A DNA stretch of 30,055 nt from an uncultured Collinsella sp. (lineage in GTDB: Bacteria > Actinomycetota > Coriobacteriia > Coriobacteriales > Coriobacteriaceae). The translations under genes were made by a program, and so were the position numbers. Position 1 is the stretch's first letter, and each line of letters begins with the position of its first letter. The DNA lies in the NCBI GenBank assembly GCA_900541025.1, contig UQIL01000026.1, positions 1 to 30,055 on the forward strand, given 5' to 3'. Positions 23,895 to 30,055 of the stretch are shown here, in pieces. The notes beneath the pieces were generated by a model that ran no database searches, was not told the DNA's origin, and saw only the letters and a list, made by a program, of their open reading frames with translations.

Positions 23895-25219
23895 GCCTGC
23901 AAACGAGGATTAAGGCTGCCGGCGCTGCGGCGGCGGCAGCGCCTGTAGATGCGGGGCGTCGCCGCGCCGTGAAACGACGCACCAAGCGCGCCGTGATGGA
24001 CCGCATGGGTTACGACGAAGTGGCGCGTATCAGCGCCTATATCGACCCGGCACTTGCCCGCTCGGAATTGCGTCCTGCGGTGGAGGCGGCGCTCAATGTT
24101 GAGGAGCCGACCGATCTCGCGACGCCCGAGCGCGAGACCATCATCGACGAGATTTTGGATGACGTGGTGGGCTTGGGGCCGTTGCAGCCGCTCATCGAGG
24201 ACGACACCGTTACCGAGATCATGATCAACGGCTGCCGCTCGGCTTTCTTTGAACGCGGCGGCGTCTTGTACCCCATCGAGCATGCGTTTGAGGATGATGA
24301 GCAGATCCGTGTGCTTATCGACCGCATTATCTCGCCACTTGGCCGCCGTATCGACGAGCGCAGCCCCATCGTCAACGCCCGCCTCAAAACGGGCTATCGC
24401 GTCAATGCGGTGATTCCGCCTGTGGCGATTGACGGACCGATTCTCACCATCCGAAAGTTCTCGGACCGTATCTGCTCGCTGGACGAGCTCGTGGGGTTGG
24501 GATCGCTGCCGCTTTGGTATGCGCAGCTGCTGTCGTGTGCGGTGTCGCTGCGACAGGACCTAGCGGTTGCGGGAGGCACGGGATCTGGTAAGACCACCCT
24601 GCTCAACGCGTTGTCATGTGAGATTTCCACCGGCGAGCGCATCGTGACGATCGAGGACTCTGCCGAGCTCAAGTTTGCGCATCATCCGCACGTGGTGCGC
24701 CTAGAGGCGCGCGAGGCTTCAATTGAGGGCGAGGGCGCGGTGACGATCCGCGACCTGGTAACTAATGCCCTACGCATGCGCCCCGACCGCATCGTGGTGG
24801 GCGAGGTGCGCGGTGCCGAGTGCTGCGACATGTTGCAGGCCATGAACACGGGCCACGACGGGTCGCTCACCACACTTCATGCGGGTTCAGAACAGGAGAC
24901 CGTGGTGCGTCTGACGTTGCTTGCACGTTATGGCATCGATCTGCCGAGCGAGCTCATCGAGGAGCAGATTGCCATGGCGCTCGACGGCATCGTGATGTCC
25001 GAGCGCCACGCCGATGGCAGGCGTTTTGTCTCCTCGTATTCGGGGGTGCGACGCGCCGCATCGGGCGGCGTAGAGCTCGAGCGCTATGTGACGTTCGATG
25101 CCGCCGAGCGCACCTGGACGCTTGACCGCGAGCCGCCGTTTATCGCAGAAGGCCTGCGGTCGGGGACGCTCACACAAGAGGAGGTGGACGAATGGAGATC
25201 ACTGTGCCCCTCGTCGTAG
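23891..25219 (+). CDS. tadA: Tad secretion ATPase TadA/CpaF
   Basis: A 442-residue hexameric secretion ATPase that powers Flp pilus assembly. It has a basic N-terminal region, the CpaF N-domain (D-E-I-L-D-D-V-V-G-L-G-P-L-Q-P-L, T-E-I-M-I-N-G) and the R-I-D-E-R-S-P-I-V-N-A-R-L block. Walker A is G-G-T-G-S-G-K-T-T, the Asp box is I-V-T-I-E-D-S-A-E-L, and Walker B is R-P-D-R-I-V-V-G-E-V-R-G-A-E. The His box contains G-H-D-G-S-L-T-T-L-H-A. The ATG overlaps the tadZ stop in the form ATGA, and tadB begins 28 bases before its end, so these genes are translationally coupled. Confidence 0.95.
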   Translation: MSLQTRIKAAGAAAAAAPVDAGRRRAVKRRTKRAVMDRMGYDEVARISAYIDPALARSELRPAVEAALNVEEPTDLATPERETIIDEILDDVVGLGPLQPLIEDDTVTEIMINGCRSAFFERGGVLYPIEHAFEDDEQIRVLIDRIISPLGRRIDERSPIVNARLKTGYRVNAVIPPVAIDGPILTIRKFSDRICSLDELVGLGSLPLWYAQLLSCAVSLRQDLAVAGGTGSGKTTLLNALSCEISTGERIVTIEDSAELKFAHHPHVVRLEAREASIEGEGAVTIRDLVTNALRMRPDRIVVGEVRGAECCDMLQAMNTGHDGSLTTLHAGSEQETVVRLTLLARYGIDLPSELIEEQIAMALDGIVMSERHADGRRFVSSYSGVRRAASGGVELERYVTFDAAERTWTLDREPPFIAEGLRSGTLTQEEVDEWRSLCPSS

Positions 25220-26118
25220 GGGGCTTGGCAGGGCTTTCTGTCGCGACGGCGTGCGGGGCGGAACCTCGTGTGCCGCAGGTACCGCCGGCGGAGCTGGCAC
25301 GTCAGGCGCTCGAGACGGTGGCAGAGAAGCTGCCGCGTGAGCTGGTGGAAAACGATCTGCTGAAAAAGATCGCCCGTTCGTGGGCATCGCTGGCTCCGGC
25401 GCATCGCCTTGGCCTCGTGATCGAAGATGCTTCGGGACGTTTGGCGTTTCTGCTGCTATCGAGCGGTGTCTGCTGCGTTTTACTAACGATGGTGTCGTTA
25501 TCGCCCCTCGGATTTGCCTTGGGACTTGTTGCTCCGTTTGCCGTTGGTGCCGCTCGGGATGGCTTTGAGAGCCGGCGCGAGCAACACGATGCAGAAGAGG
25601 CAATGCCCGAGGCGTTTACCGCACTTTCCATGTCGCTTGCCTCGGGACATTCGCTGGCCCAGGGCATGCGCTTTGTGGGCGCTCATGCGCAAGAGCCAGT
25701 GCATACCGAGTTTTTGCGGGTGGCGGCGGCGATCGATTGCGGCATCTCGGCGACCGACGCGCTCGATGACTTGCTCGTGCGTATCGACGCCCCCGGTCTT
25801 TCGCTTGTGACCTTGGCGCTTAAGGTGTCTCAGCGCACCGGCGCTCCGCTTGCCGACTTACTGTCCGAGGCGTCGAGCATGGTGGGGGAGCGCATTGAGC
25901 TCAAGCGCCGCCTGAATGTTAAGACGTCGCAGGCTCGCATGTCTGCGCATATGGTCGCGGCGATGCCGGCGGGCATGTGCGCGGTGTTGGCGCTGCTTTC
26001 GGCAGATTTTCGTCGCGGTCTTGCGACGCCTGCCGGCGCGGGCGCTGTGGTGCTGGGTCTTGCCCTCAACGCCGTTGCCCTGGTGGTTATCCGGCGCATT
26101 ATGCGGGTGGAGCTATGA
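25192..26118 (+). CDS. tadB: Tad inner-membrane platform protein TadB
   Basis: A 308-residue integral membrane protein of the T2SF (GspF/TadB) family. It has an N-terminal hydrophobic segment, then paired membrane segments at about 85-120, a cytosolic T2SF domain (about 140-250, with E-A-M-P-E-A-F-T-A-L-S-M-S-L-A-S-G-H-S-L) and two C-terminal segments. With TadC it forms the membrane base used by the TadA motor. The ATG has GAGGAGG 7 bases upstream and lies inside the end of tadA. Its end overlaps tadC by ATGA. Confidence 0.88.
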   Translation: MEITVPLVVGGLAGLSVATACGAEPRVPQVPPAELARQALETVAEKLPRELVENDLLKKIARSWASLAPAHRLGLVIEDASGRLAFLLLSSGVCCVLLTMVSLSPLGFALGLVAPFAVGAARDGFESRREQHDAEEAMPEAFTALSMSLASGHSLAQGMRFVGAHAQEPVHTEFLRVAAAIDCGISATDALDDLLVRIDAPGLSLVTLALKVSQRTGAPLADLLSEASSMVGERIELKRRLNVKTSQARMSAHMVAAMPAGMCAVLALLSADFRRGLATPAGAGAVVLGLALNAVALVVIRRIMRVEL

Positions 26119-26756
26119 GCGCCCCGGTTGCAGTTGCGGCTTGCCTGTGCGCCCTGAGTGTATTTGTCGCGACGGGTTTGGATCGGGCGGATGCACGCAA
26201 GATCGCAGGGGCCTGCAAGCGCGAGGCGGTGCTGGTCGCTGCCGCGGGTCGCTCGGTGGTCGATGCTCTGACCGCGCGAGTGAAGGGCGCGGTTGGAGCG
26301 GGCGGCCCGGCGCGAGTGTCGCTCGGCGAAGTGTCCGAGATGATCGATGTTGTGCGCTTGGGTCTTTCGGCCGGTCTTTCGTTTGATGCGGCGCTTGAGA
26401 TTTTCTGCGCCAACCGCCGGTCAGTGCTGGCTCTTCGCCTTGAGCGCGCCTGCATGGCGTGGCAGGTGGGCGTGGGCACGCGTGAGGACGAGCTGTTGGC
26501 CGCCGCGCGCGACCTGGACGTGCGAGCGCTCGAGACCTTTGCCATCACGGTGGGGCAGGCGCTCGCCCTGGGTGCCCCACTTGCCGAGACGCTGGCCGCT
26601 CAAAGTCGCGAGATCCGTGCGGCTCATCGCGCCGCGGTCGAGCGCGAGATCGAGCGTGCGCCCGTCAAGCTGCTGATTCCCACCGGCACGCTCATCTTGC
26701 CGGCGTTGCTTCTGTCCATATTGGGCCCGCTGCTGGGAGCAGGCGGGATGATGTAG
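26115..26756 (+). CDS. tadC: Tad inner-membrane platform protein TadC
   Basis: A protein of about 213 residues and the second T2SF-family platform protein, shorter than typical TadC. Its first membrane segment is at the start. The T2SF domain (about 80-190) has E-M-I-D-V-V-R-L-G-L-S-A-G-L-S-F-D-A-A-L and the V-G-Q-A-L-A-L-G-A-P-L-A-E-T-L block. A final hydrophobic segment (P-T-G-T-L-I-L-P-A-L-L-L) ends the protein. The ATG overlaps the tadB stop (ATGA), and GTGGAG provides the ribosome site. The upstream in-frame start at 25977 lies deep in tadB and is rejected. Confidence 0.85.
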   Translation: MSAPVAVAACLCALSVFVATGLDRADARKIAGACKREAVLVAAAGRSVVDALTARVKGAVGAGGPARVSLGEVSEMIDVVRLGLSAGLSFDAALEIFCANRRSVLALRLERACMAWQVGVGTREDELLAAARDLDVRALETFAITVGQALALGAPLAETLAAQSREIRAAHRAAVEREIERAPVKLLIPTGTLILPALLLSILGPLLGAGGMM

Positions 26757-26766
26757 GGAGGAATAC

Positions 26767-27000
26767 ATGAACACGATGACTGACGCTGCTGGCAAGGTCC
26801 AGGGCTGGGCGTTTTGCCGGGCGATCCGCGCTCGCCAGCATGCCAAGGAACTGTTGCAGGAGGAGAGCGCGCAGGGTACCACCGAGTACGCCATTTTGGT
26901 GGGCGTGCTCGTGGTGATCGCGATTATTGCCATCGTCGCATTTAAGGGCAAGGTTAAAGAGCTATGGGATGCGATCAGCGAGGGCATCAACAGCCTGTAG
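26767..27000 (+). CDS. flp: Flp-type major pilin
   Basis: A 77-residue prepilin. It has a positively charged leader of about 35 residues, then E-S-A-Q-G-T-T-E-Y-A followed by a hydrophobic helix of about 20 residues and a short polar tail, the layout of Flp pilins. If cut after Ala35, Glu40 is at position +5 of the mature protein as in type IV pilins; a cut after Gly37 would put it at +3. A good ribosome site (GGGAGG) sits 6 bases before the ATG. It follows tadC by 10 bases. Its size and position make it the likely main pilus subunit. Confidence 0.88.
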   Translation: MNTMTDAAGKVQGWAFCRAIRARQHAKELLQEESAQGTTEYAILVGVLVVIAIIAIVAFKGKVKELWDAISEGINSL

Positions 27001-27020
27001 AGGGCGAGCGCCCCATCGGG

Positions 27021-27527
27021 GTGCTGCTGGTGTTTGCTTGCCTGACCGTGGCGATAGCGGCGGTGCTTTGGGGGCTTAACGCCGCGCGGCAGCAGCGTCC
27101 TGGGGCCGCCTTCGATTCGGGTTCAGATTCGGTGGTGGCGTCTCAAAAAGATGAGATGCGAGATGCGGACGATTCGGATGTCACTGTCACGGCGCAAACC
27201 TTTCTGCGGACGCTCGGCAAACGGTCTGGCACTGCGACGGATTCGCCTGAGGACAACGCGATTGCGGTCCGGCTTGCATGGTCCGAGGACCGACCGATGA
27301 CCGAGGCAGCGGCGGATATGTTACGCGCCTACCGCGAGGTGCCAACGGCCCAGCTCGCCCTGAGCGGCTATCTCGATATTAAGGGCAACGTATGGGGCGC
27401 CATTGTGCGCGATGGGCGCGGCTGGGTCGATATGGTGACGGTTGCCGCGGATGCTGGCGATGCTTCGTGTCGTCTGCGCGCGGTGCGCCTGGTCCCGCAA
27501 ACAATAAGCTCAAAGGAGGGATCGTGA
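27021..27527 (+). CDS. Unrecognised membrane-anchored protein in the tad operon
   Basis: A protein of about 168 residues with an N-terminal hydrophobic segment (L-L-V-F-A-C-L-T-V-A-I-A-A-V-L-W-G), then an acidic linker and a C-terminal globular part of about 90 residues. I do not recognise the family. The single anchor suggests an extracytoplasmic domain that serves the pilus. The start is uncertain. GTG 27021 gives a clean anchor but has a poor ribosome site; GTG 27030 and an ATG at 26964 that overlaps the pilin gene by 37 bases are alternatives. An AAGGAGGG just before its end serves the next gene. Confidence 0.6.
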   Translation: MLLVFACLTVAIAAVLWGLNAARQQRPGAAFDSGSDSVVASQKDEMRDADDSDVTVTAQTFLRTLGKRSGTATDSPEDNAIAVRLAWSEDRPMTEAAADMLRAYREVPTAQLALSGYLDIKGNVWGAIVRDGRGWVDMVTVAADAGDASCRLRAVRLVPQTISSKEGS

Positions 27528-27528
27528 A

Positions 27529-27747
27529 ATGCATGACGTCCTGCGCGAGGAATCTGCCCAGGCGACGGTCGAATACGCCATCGTCACGGTGGCGCTGCTA
27601 TCGATCGTGCTGGCGATTGCGGGACTTTGGCGTGCTGGCACCGATGGGCGCTTGGCGGCGCTGGTTGAGCGGGCGGCATCCCATAGCGTTGCCTCGACGT
27701 CGGTTATCGACGCCGCTGCGGCCGCTAAGGACATCGCGTTGTATTGA
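27529..27747 (+). CDS. Second small pilin-like protein
   Basis: A 72-residue protein. A short leader (M-H-D-V-L-R-E) is followed by E-S-A-Q-A-T-V-E-Y-A and a hydrophobic helix of about 20 residues, then a short variable tail. This is the same cleavage-type motif as in the major pilin, with Glu at +5 if cut between Ala and Gln. It is a probable minor pilin or pseudopilin. GGAGG lies 9 bases before the ATG. Its stop codon overlaps the presumed start of the next gene. Confidence 0.75.
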   Translation: MHDVLREESAQATVEYAIVTVALLSIVLAIAGLWRAGTDGRLAALVERAASHSVASTSVIDAAAAAKDIALY

Positions 27748-28219
27748 TGCCGCGCGCGAGGACCGGGCGCAGTCTACGGTCGAGGCCGCTTTTTTGCTGC
27801 CGACGTTTCTGACACTCATCCTTCTCGCGCTGCAACCGGTGTGCCTGCTCTATACGCGCGCGGTCATGGAGTCTGCCGCCGCCGAGACCGCGCGGCTCAT
27901 GACCACGACGACGGCGGAGGACGACGATCTTAAGGAGTTCACCCGCCGCCGACTTGCCGCAGTGCCCAACGTTTCGATCTTTCATGCCGGCGGGCCGTTG
28001 TCGTGGGATATCGAGCTTGGCCGGGCCGGTGCGGGTGGCGTCTCGTCCGTGTCCGTTTCCGGCGAGGTCAAGCCGTTGCCTGTGATCGGTGCGTTTGCGC
28101 AGGCTATGGGTGGTACCGCCGAGGGCGGCTACGTTGAGCTCAAGGTCGATGTCTCGTATCAATCGCGTCCCGAATGGCTGGAGGGAGATTATGATTCGTG
28201 GATTGCTGCATGGGATTAA
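27743..28219 (+). CDS. tadE: TadE-like pseudopilin with probable AUU start
   Basis: A protein of about 158 residues. It has a short leader, then D-R-A-Q-S-T-V-E-A-A-F-L-L-P and a hydrophobic helix, the TadE hallmark, followed by an extracytoplasmic domain of about 115 residues with Y-T-R-A-V-M-E-S-A-A-A-E-T-A-R-L. No ATG, GTG or TTG lies at a sensible place. The frame is open upstream to 27392, but that part reads as arginine-rich out-of-frame pilin sequence. The best candidate is ATT at 27743, overlapping the preceding TGA by one base, like the ATGA junctions elsewhere in this operon. A frameshift or sequence error is the alternative. Confidence 0.7.
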   Translation: MDAAREDRAQSTVEAAFLLPTFLTLILLALQPVCLLYTRAVMESAAAETARLMTTTTAEDDDLKEFTRRRLAAVPNVSIFHAGGPLSWDIELGRAGAGGVSSVSVSGEVKPLPVIGAFAQAMGGTAEGGYVELKVDVSYQSRPEWLEGDYDSWIAAWD

Positions 28220-30055
28220 GTGTTTCTGGTCTAGACGCGTTTTGACGCACCGTCCGAGCTGCCATCGCAAGCGAGGCGGCTTTATGGGTCGAGCCGGTGT
28301 CGATCTGTTTATCGAAGACGGCGCCTATACCACGCTTTCTTCTGCCGTGGTCATCCTAGTGGTGCTCACATTGTTGTTTTCGTCGACCGCGGCGATATGG
28401 AGCATGTCGCGTGCCGGGGATACCCAGGTGGCGGCTGATAGCGGCGCGCTGGCGGGTGCCAACGTAGTGTCGTCCTATCACACGGCTGCCACGGTGGTTG
28501 ATGCGAGCATCTTGAGTCTGGGGCTGGCGGGGTTTGCCACGATCGGGACGGGCCTGGTCGCCATCCTCATCCCGGGTGCCGAGCCGGTTGCCGGCAATAT
28601 GGTCGACACTGGGATTGAGATCATTAAAACGCGCAACAAGTTTGCCAAAAGCGCATCGGAAGGCTTACAGAAAATCGAGACGGCTCTGCCGTATCTGATC
28701 GCCGCGCGTGCCACGCAGGCGGTGTCGGCGCAGGATACCGATAGTGTGACCTATACCGGTACGGCGCTTGCCGTGCCCAGGACATCCGAGTCTGACTTCG
28801 CTGCGCTCAAAGGATCAGAGATCTCGACCGATACCATTAAAGACACATCAGATGATTTAGAGTGTGCGGCCGAGGAGCTGCGGAAGGCTTCTGAGGACAC
28901 GGCGAAGGCTAAAGAGCGTGCTTGGCTGGCGGATTGTGGTGGGTCTGACAAGGGCTCGGTCGGCAGCTGTTCTTGCATGTGGGAGCGTGCGAAAAGCCTA
29001 ACGGATCTCTCTGGTGCTCAAAATCCACATTACGCTTCGAGCGTTACGTGGGAACCGCAAGTGGCGCTCGATCGTGCGAAGGCATATTACCGAGAGCGCC
29101 TGTCGAACGAGAAGCCACTTGGCGAGAGCCCAGAAAAACAGGCAGATTCCGCTGCGCGAAAGGCGTTCTTCGCTTATGCGAGTGAAGAAGTTGAACGAGC
29201 GTATATAGCTGAAGAGGACGGCAAGGTTTCCGCCTACATCCCTTTCCTTCCGCGAAATCCAGATGAGGCGCGGACGACCGAACTCTACACCGATGTACGT
29301 TGGCCAACAAGTGAACTAGATGAAGTGTCCTATCTGCATTACGGAACTGACTGTCCAAATTACAAAAGGGGAACGCCTGGTGGGTTGGCGTCTGTCGCGG
29401 TTTTTGACGGCCATGAAACGTGCAGCGAATGCCATTTCGGTGTTTCGTCTTTGGGTTACGTTGCGATTGCTACGACTTCCGTCGAAAGGGGCTTCGAGTA
29501 CCACTTTGACGAGTTCAAAAAGGCGCTGGAGAAATACGTCGAATATCGCAATAAGGAACTCGAGCTCATGCGTCAGACCGAGGATGAGGCCGACCGTGCG
29601 AGCAATGCGTTTGACCAGGCCATTAAAACGCTTTCGGGCGAACGTCCGCGTATCGCTCCGCCCGGTCGCAACGGCGTGGCTGCCTTTGCGGTTTCGGGTG
29701 CCATCTCGAGCCCCGATGAGCTCAACTCTTCGTTTAACACGGCAGTCAGGCTTGGCGATCGCGGTGCCATCTCTGCCGCGGTGCTGGCGCCCGATGAGGC
29801 GACGGCGCAAAACAACGTGCTTTCGCGATTTTTCTCGACATTGAAGGAACGCTCGGGTGGCGTTGCCGGCGTACTCGATGGCGTCATGGATGTCTGGGGA
29901 CGGCTGCTTGTGGGATACGGAGACATCCAAGGTTCGGCCGACGAACTTATGGACGAGATGATTAAAGGCCTAGGAGGGGGCAGCGGCGCGTTGGGCTCCA
30001 TTGCATCGTGGCTCGGCGATACCGTTTCGGCGTCCGTGGCGGCGCTGGGTTTGGA
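28191..30055 (+). CDS. Large TadG-like pilus-associated protein, partial at window end
   Basis: An open frame of 621 codons without a stop to the window end. The ATG has GGAGG 6 bases upstream and overlaps the tadE-like gene by 29 bases. A basic cytosolic leader (R-R, H-R-K-R-G-G) is followed by E-D-G-A-Y-T-T-L-S-S-A and a membrane helix (about 48-70). Next comes D-S-G-A-L-A-G-A-N-V-V-S-S, a TadG-like start. The exported part has an Ala-rich region, a polar Lys/Glu-rich middle (about 200-480) with cysteines (C-S-C near 261, Cys387, C-S-E-C 411-414) and a second Ala/Gly-rich part. The middle uses more AT-rich codons than its flanks. The overall family is not certain. Confidence 0.7.
   Translation, partial: MIRGLLHGIKCFWSRRVLTHRPSCHRKRGGFMGRAGVDLFIEDGAYTTLSSAVVILVVLTLLFSSTAAIWSMSRAGDTQVAADSGALAGANVVSSYHTAATVVDASILSLGLAGFATIGTGLVAILIPGAEPVAGNMVDTGIEIIKTRNKFAKSASEGLQKIETALPYLIAARATQAVSAQDTDSVTYTGTALAVPRTSESDFAALKGSEISTDTIKDTSDDLECAAEELRKASEDTAKAKERAWLADCGGSDKGSVGSCSCMWERAKSLTDLSGAQNPHYASSVTWEPQVALDRAKAYYRERLSNEKPLGESPEKQADSAARKAFFAYASEEVERAYIAEEDGKVSAYIPFLPRNPDEARTTELYTDVRWPTSELDEVSYLHYGTDCPNYKRGTPGGLASVAVFDGHETCSECHFGVSSLGYVAIATTSVERGFEYHFDEFKKALEKYVEYRNKELELMRQTEDEADRASNAFDQAIKTLSGERPRIAPPGRNGVAAFAVSGAISSPDELNSSFNTAVRLGDRGAISAAVLAPDEATAQNNVLSRFFSTLKERSGGVAGVLDGVMDVWGRLLVGYGDIQGSADELMDEMIKGLGGGSGALGSIASWLGDTVSASVAALGL

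Noticed and set aside
27392..27742. Long N-terminal extension of the TadE-like gene
   Set aside because: It is arginine/cysteine-rich and out of frame with two credible genes that occupy the same bases.
1..30055. CRISPR array, insertion sequence, prophage or rRNA genes
   Set aside because: No regularly spaced repeats, transposase, integrase, phage genes or rRNA sequence were seen.

Overview
The window looks like a chromosomal segment of a high-GC Gram-positive gut actinobacterium of the Coriobacteriia, most likely Collinsella or a close relative. This is inferred from base composition, codon use, actinobacterial features (a DUF4012 membrane protein, a tad pilus locus without a secretin in view, a T-box before pheST) and general resemblance. 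No database search was possible.

Layout. 1-178 (minus): tRNA-Val(GAC) with its own promoter and terminator. 410-5309 (plus): an EamA-type DMT transporter, a large DUF4012 membrane-anchored protein and glmM (phosphoglucosamine mutase, cell-wall precursor supply). 5450-7033 (minus): an M32 carboxypeptidase, convergent with glmM across a shared hairpin terminator. 7165-11230 (plus): a T-box leader with pheS and pheT, separated by a long imperfect hairpin. 11352-14192 (plus): an ECF-type nickel/cobalt uptake operon (NikMN fusion, NikQ, NikO). Its promoter is followed by a 28-bp palindrome of the form expected for NikR, which argues for nickel. 14272-15120: a zinc-dependent phospholipase C-like protein. 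15117-15260 (minus): a decayed coding remnant. 15324-16784 (minus): pyruvate kinase. 17079-19908 (plus): a P2A-type Ca2+ ATPase behind a structured leader that pairs with its own Shine-Dalgarno sequence. 20149-21333: rsgA. 21586 to the end of the window: a tad (Flp pilus) operon.

The tad operon reads cpaB, tadZ, tadA/cpaF, tadB, tadC, flp pilin, an unrecognised anchored protein, a second pilin-like protein, a TadE-like pseudopilin with no ordinary start codon, and a large TadG-like open frame that runs off the window. The genes are tightly coupled, with several one- to four-base overlaps. The three pilin-like proteins share one cleavage-site-like motif. A prepilin peptidase is not in the window and would have to lie downstream or elsewhere.

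The points most worth checking are the NikR-type operator, the ATPase leader RNA, the AUU start and shared A-Q motif in the tad operon, the end-of-window TadG-like protein with its atypical Cys-containing middle, and several intergenic hairpins or short repeats that may be dispersed genomic elements.
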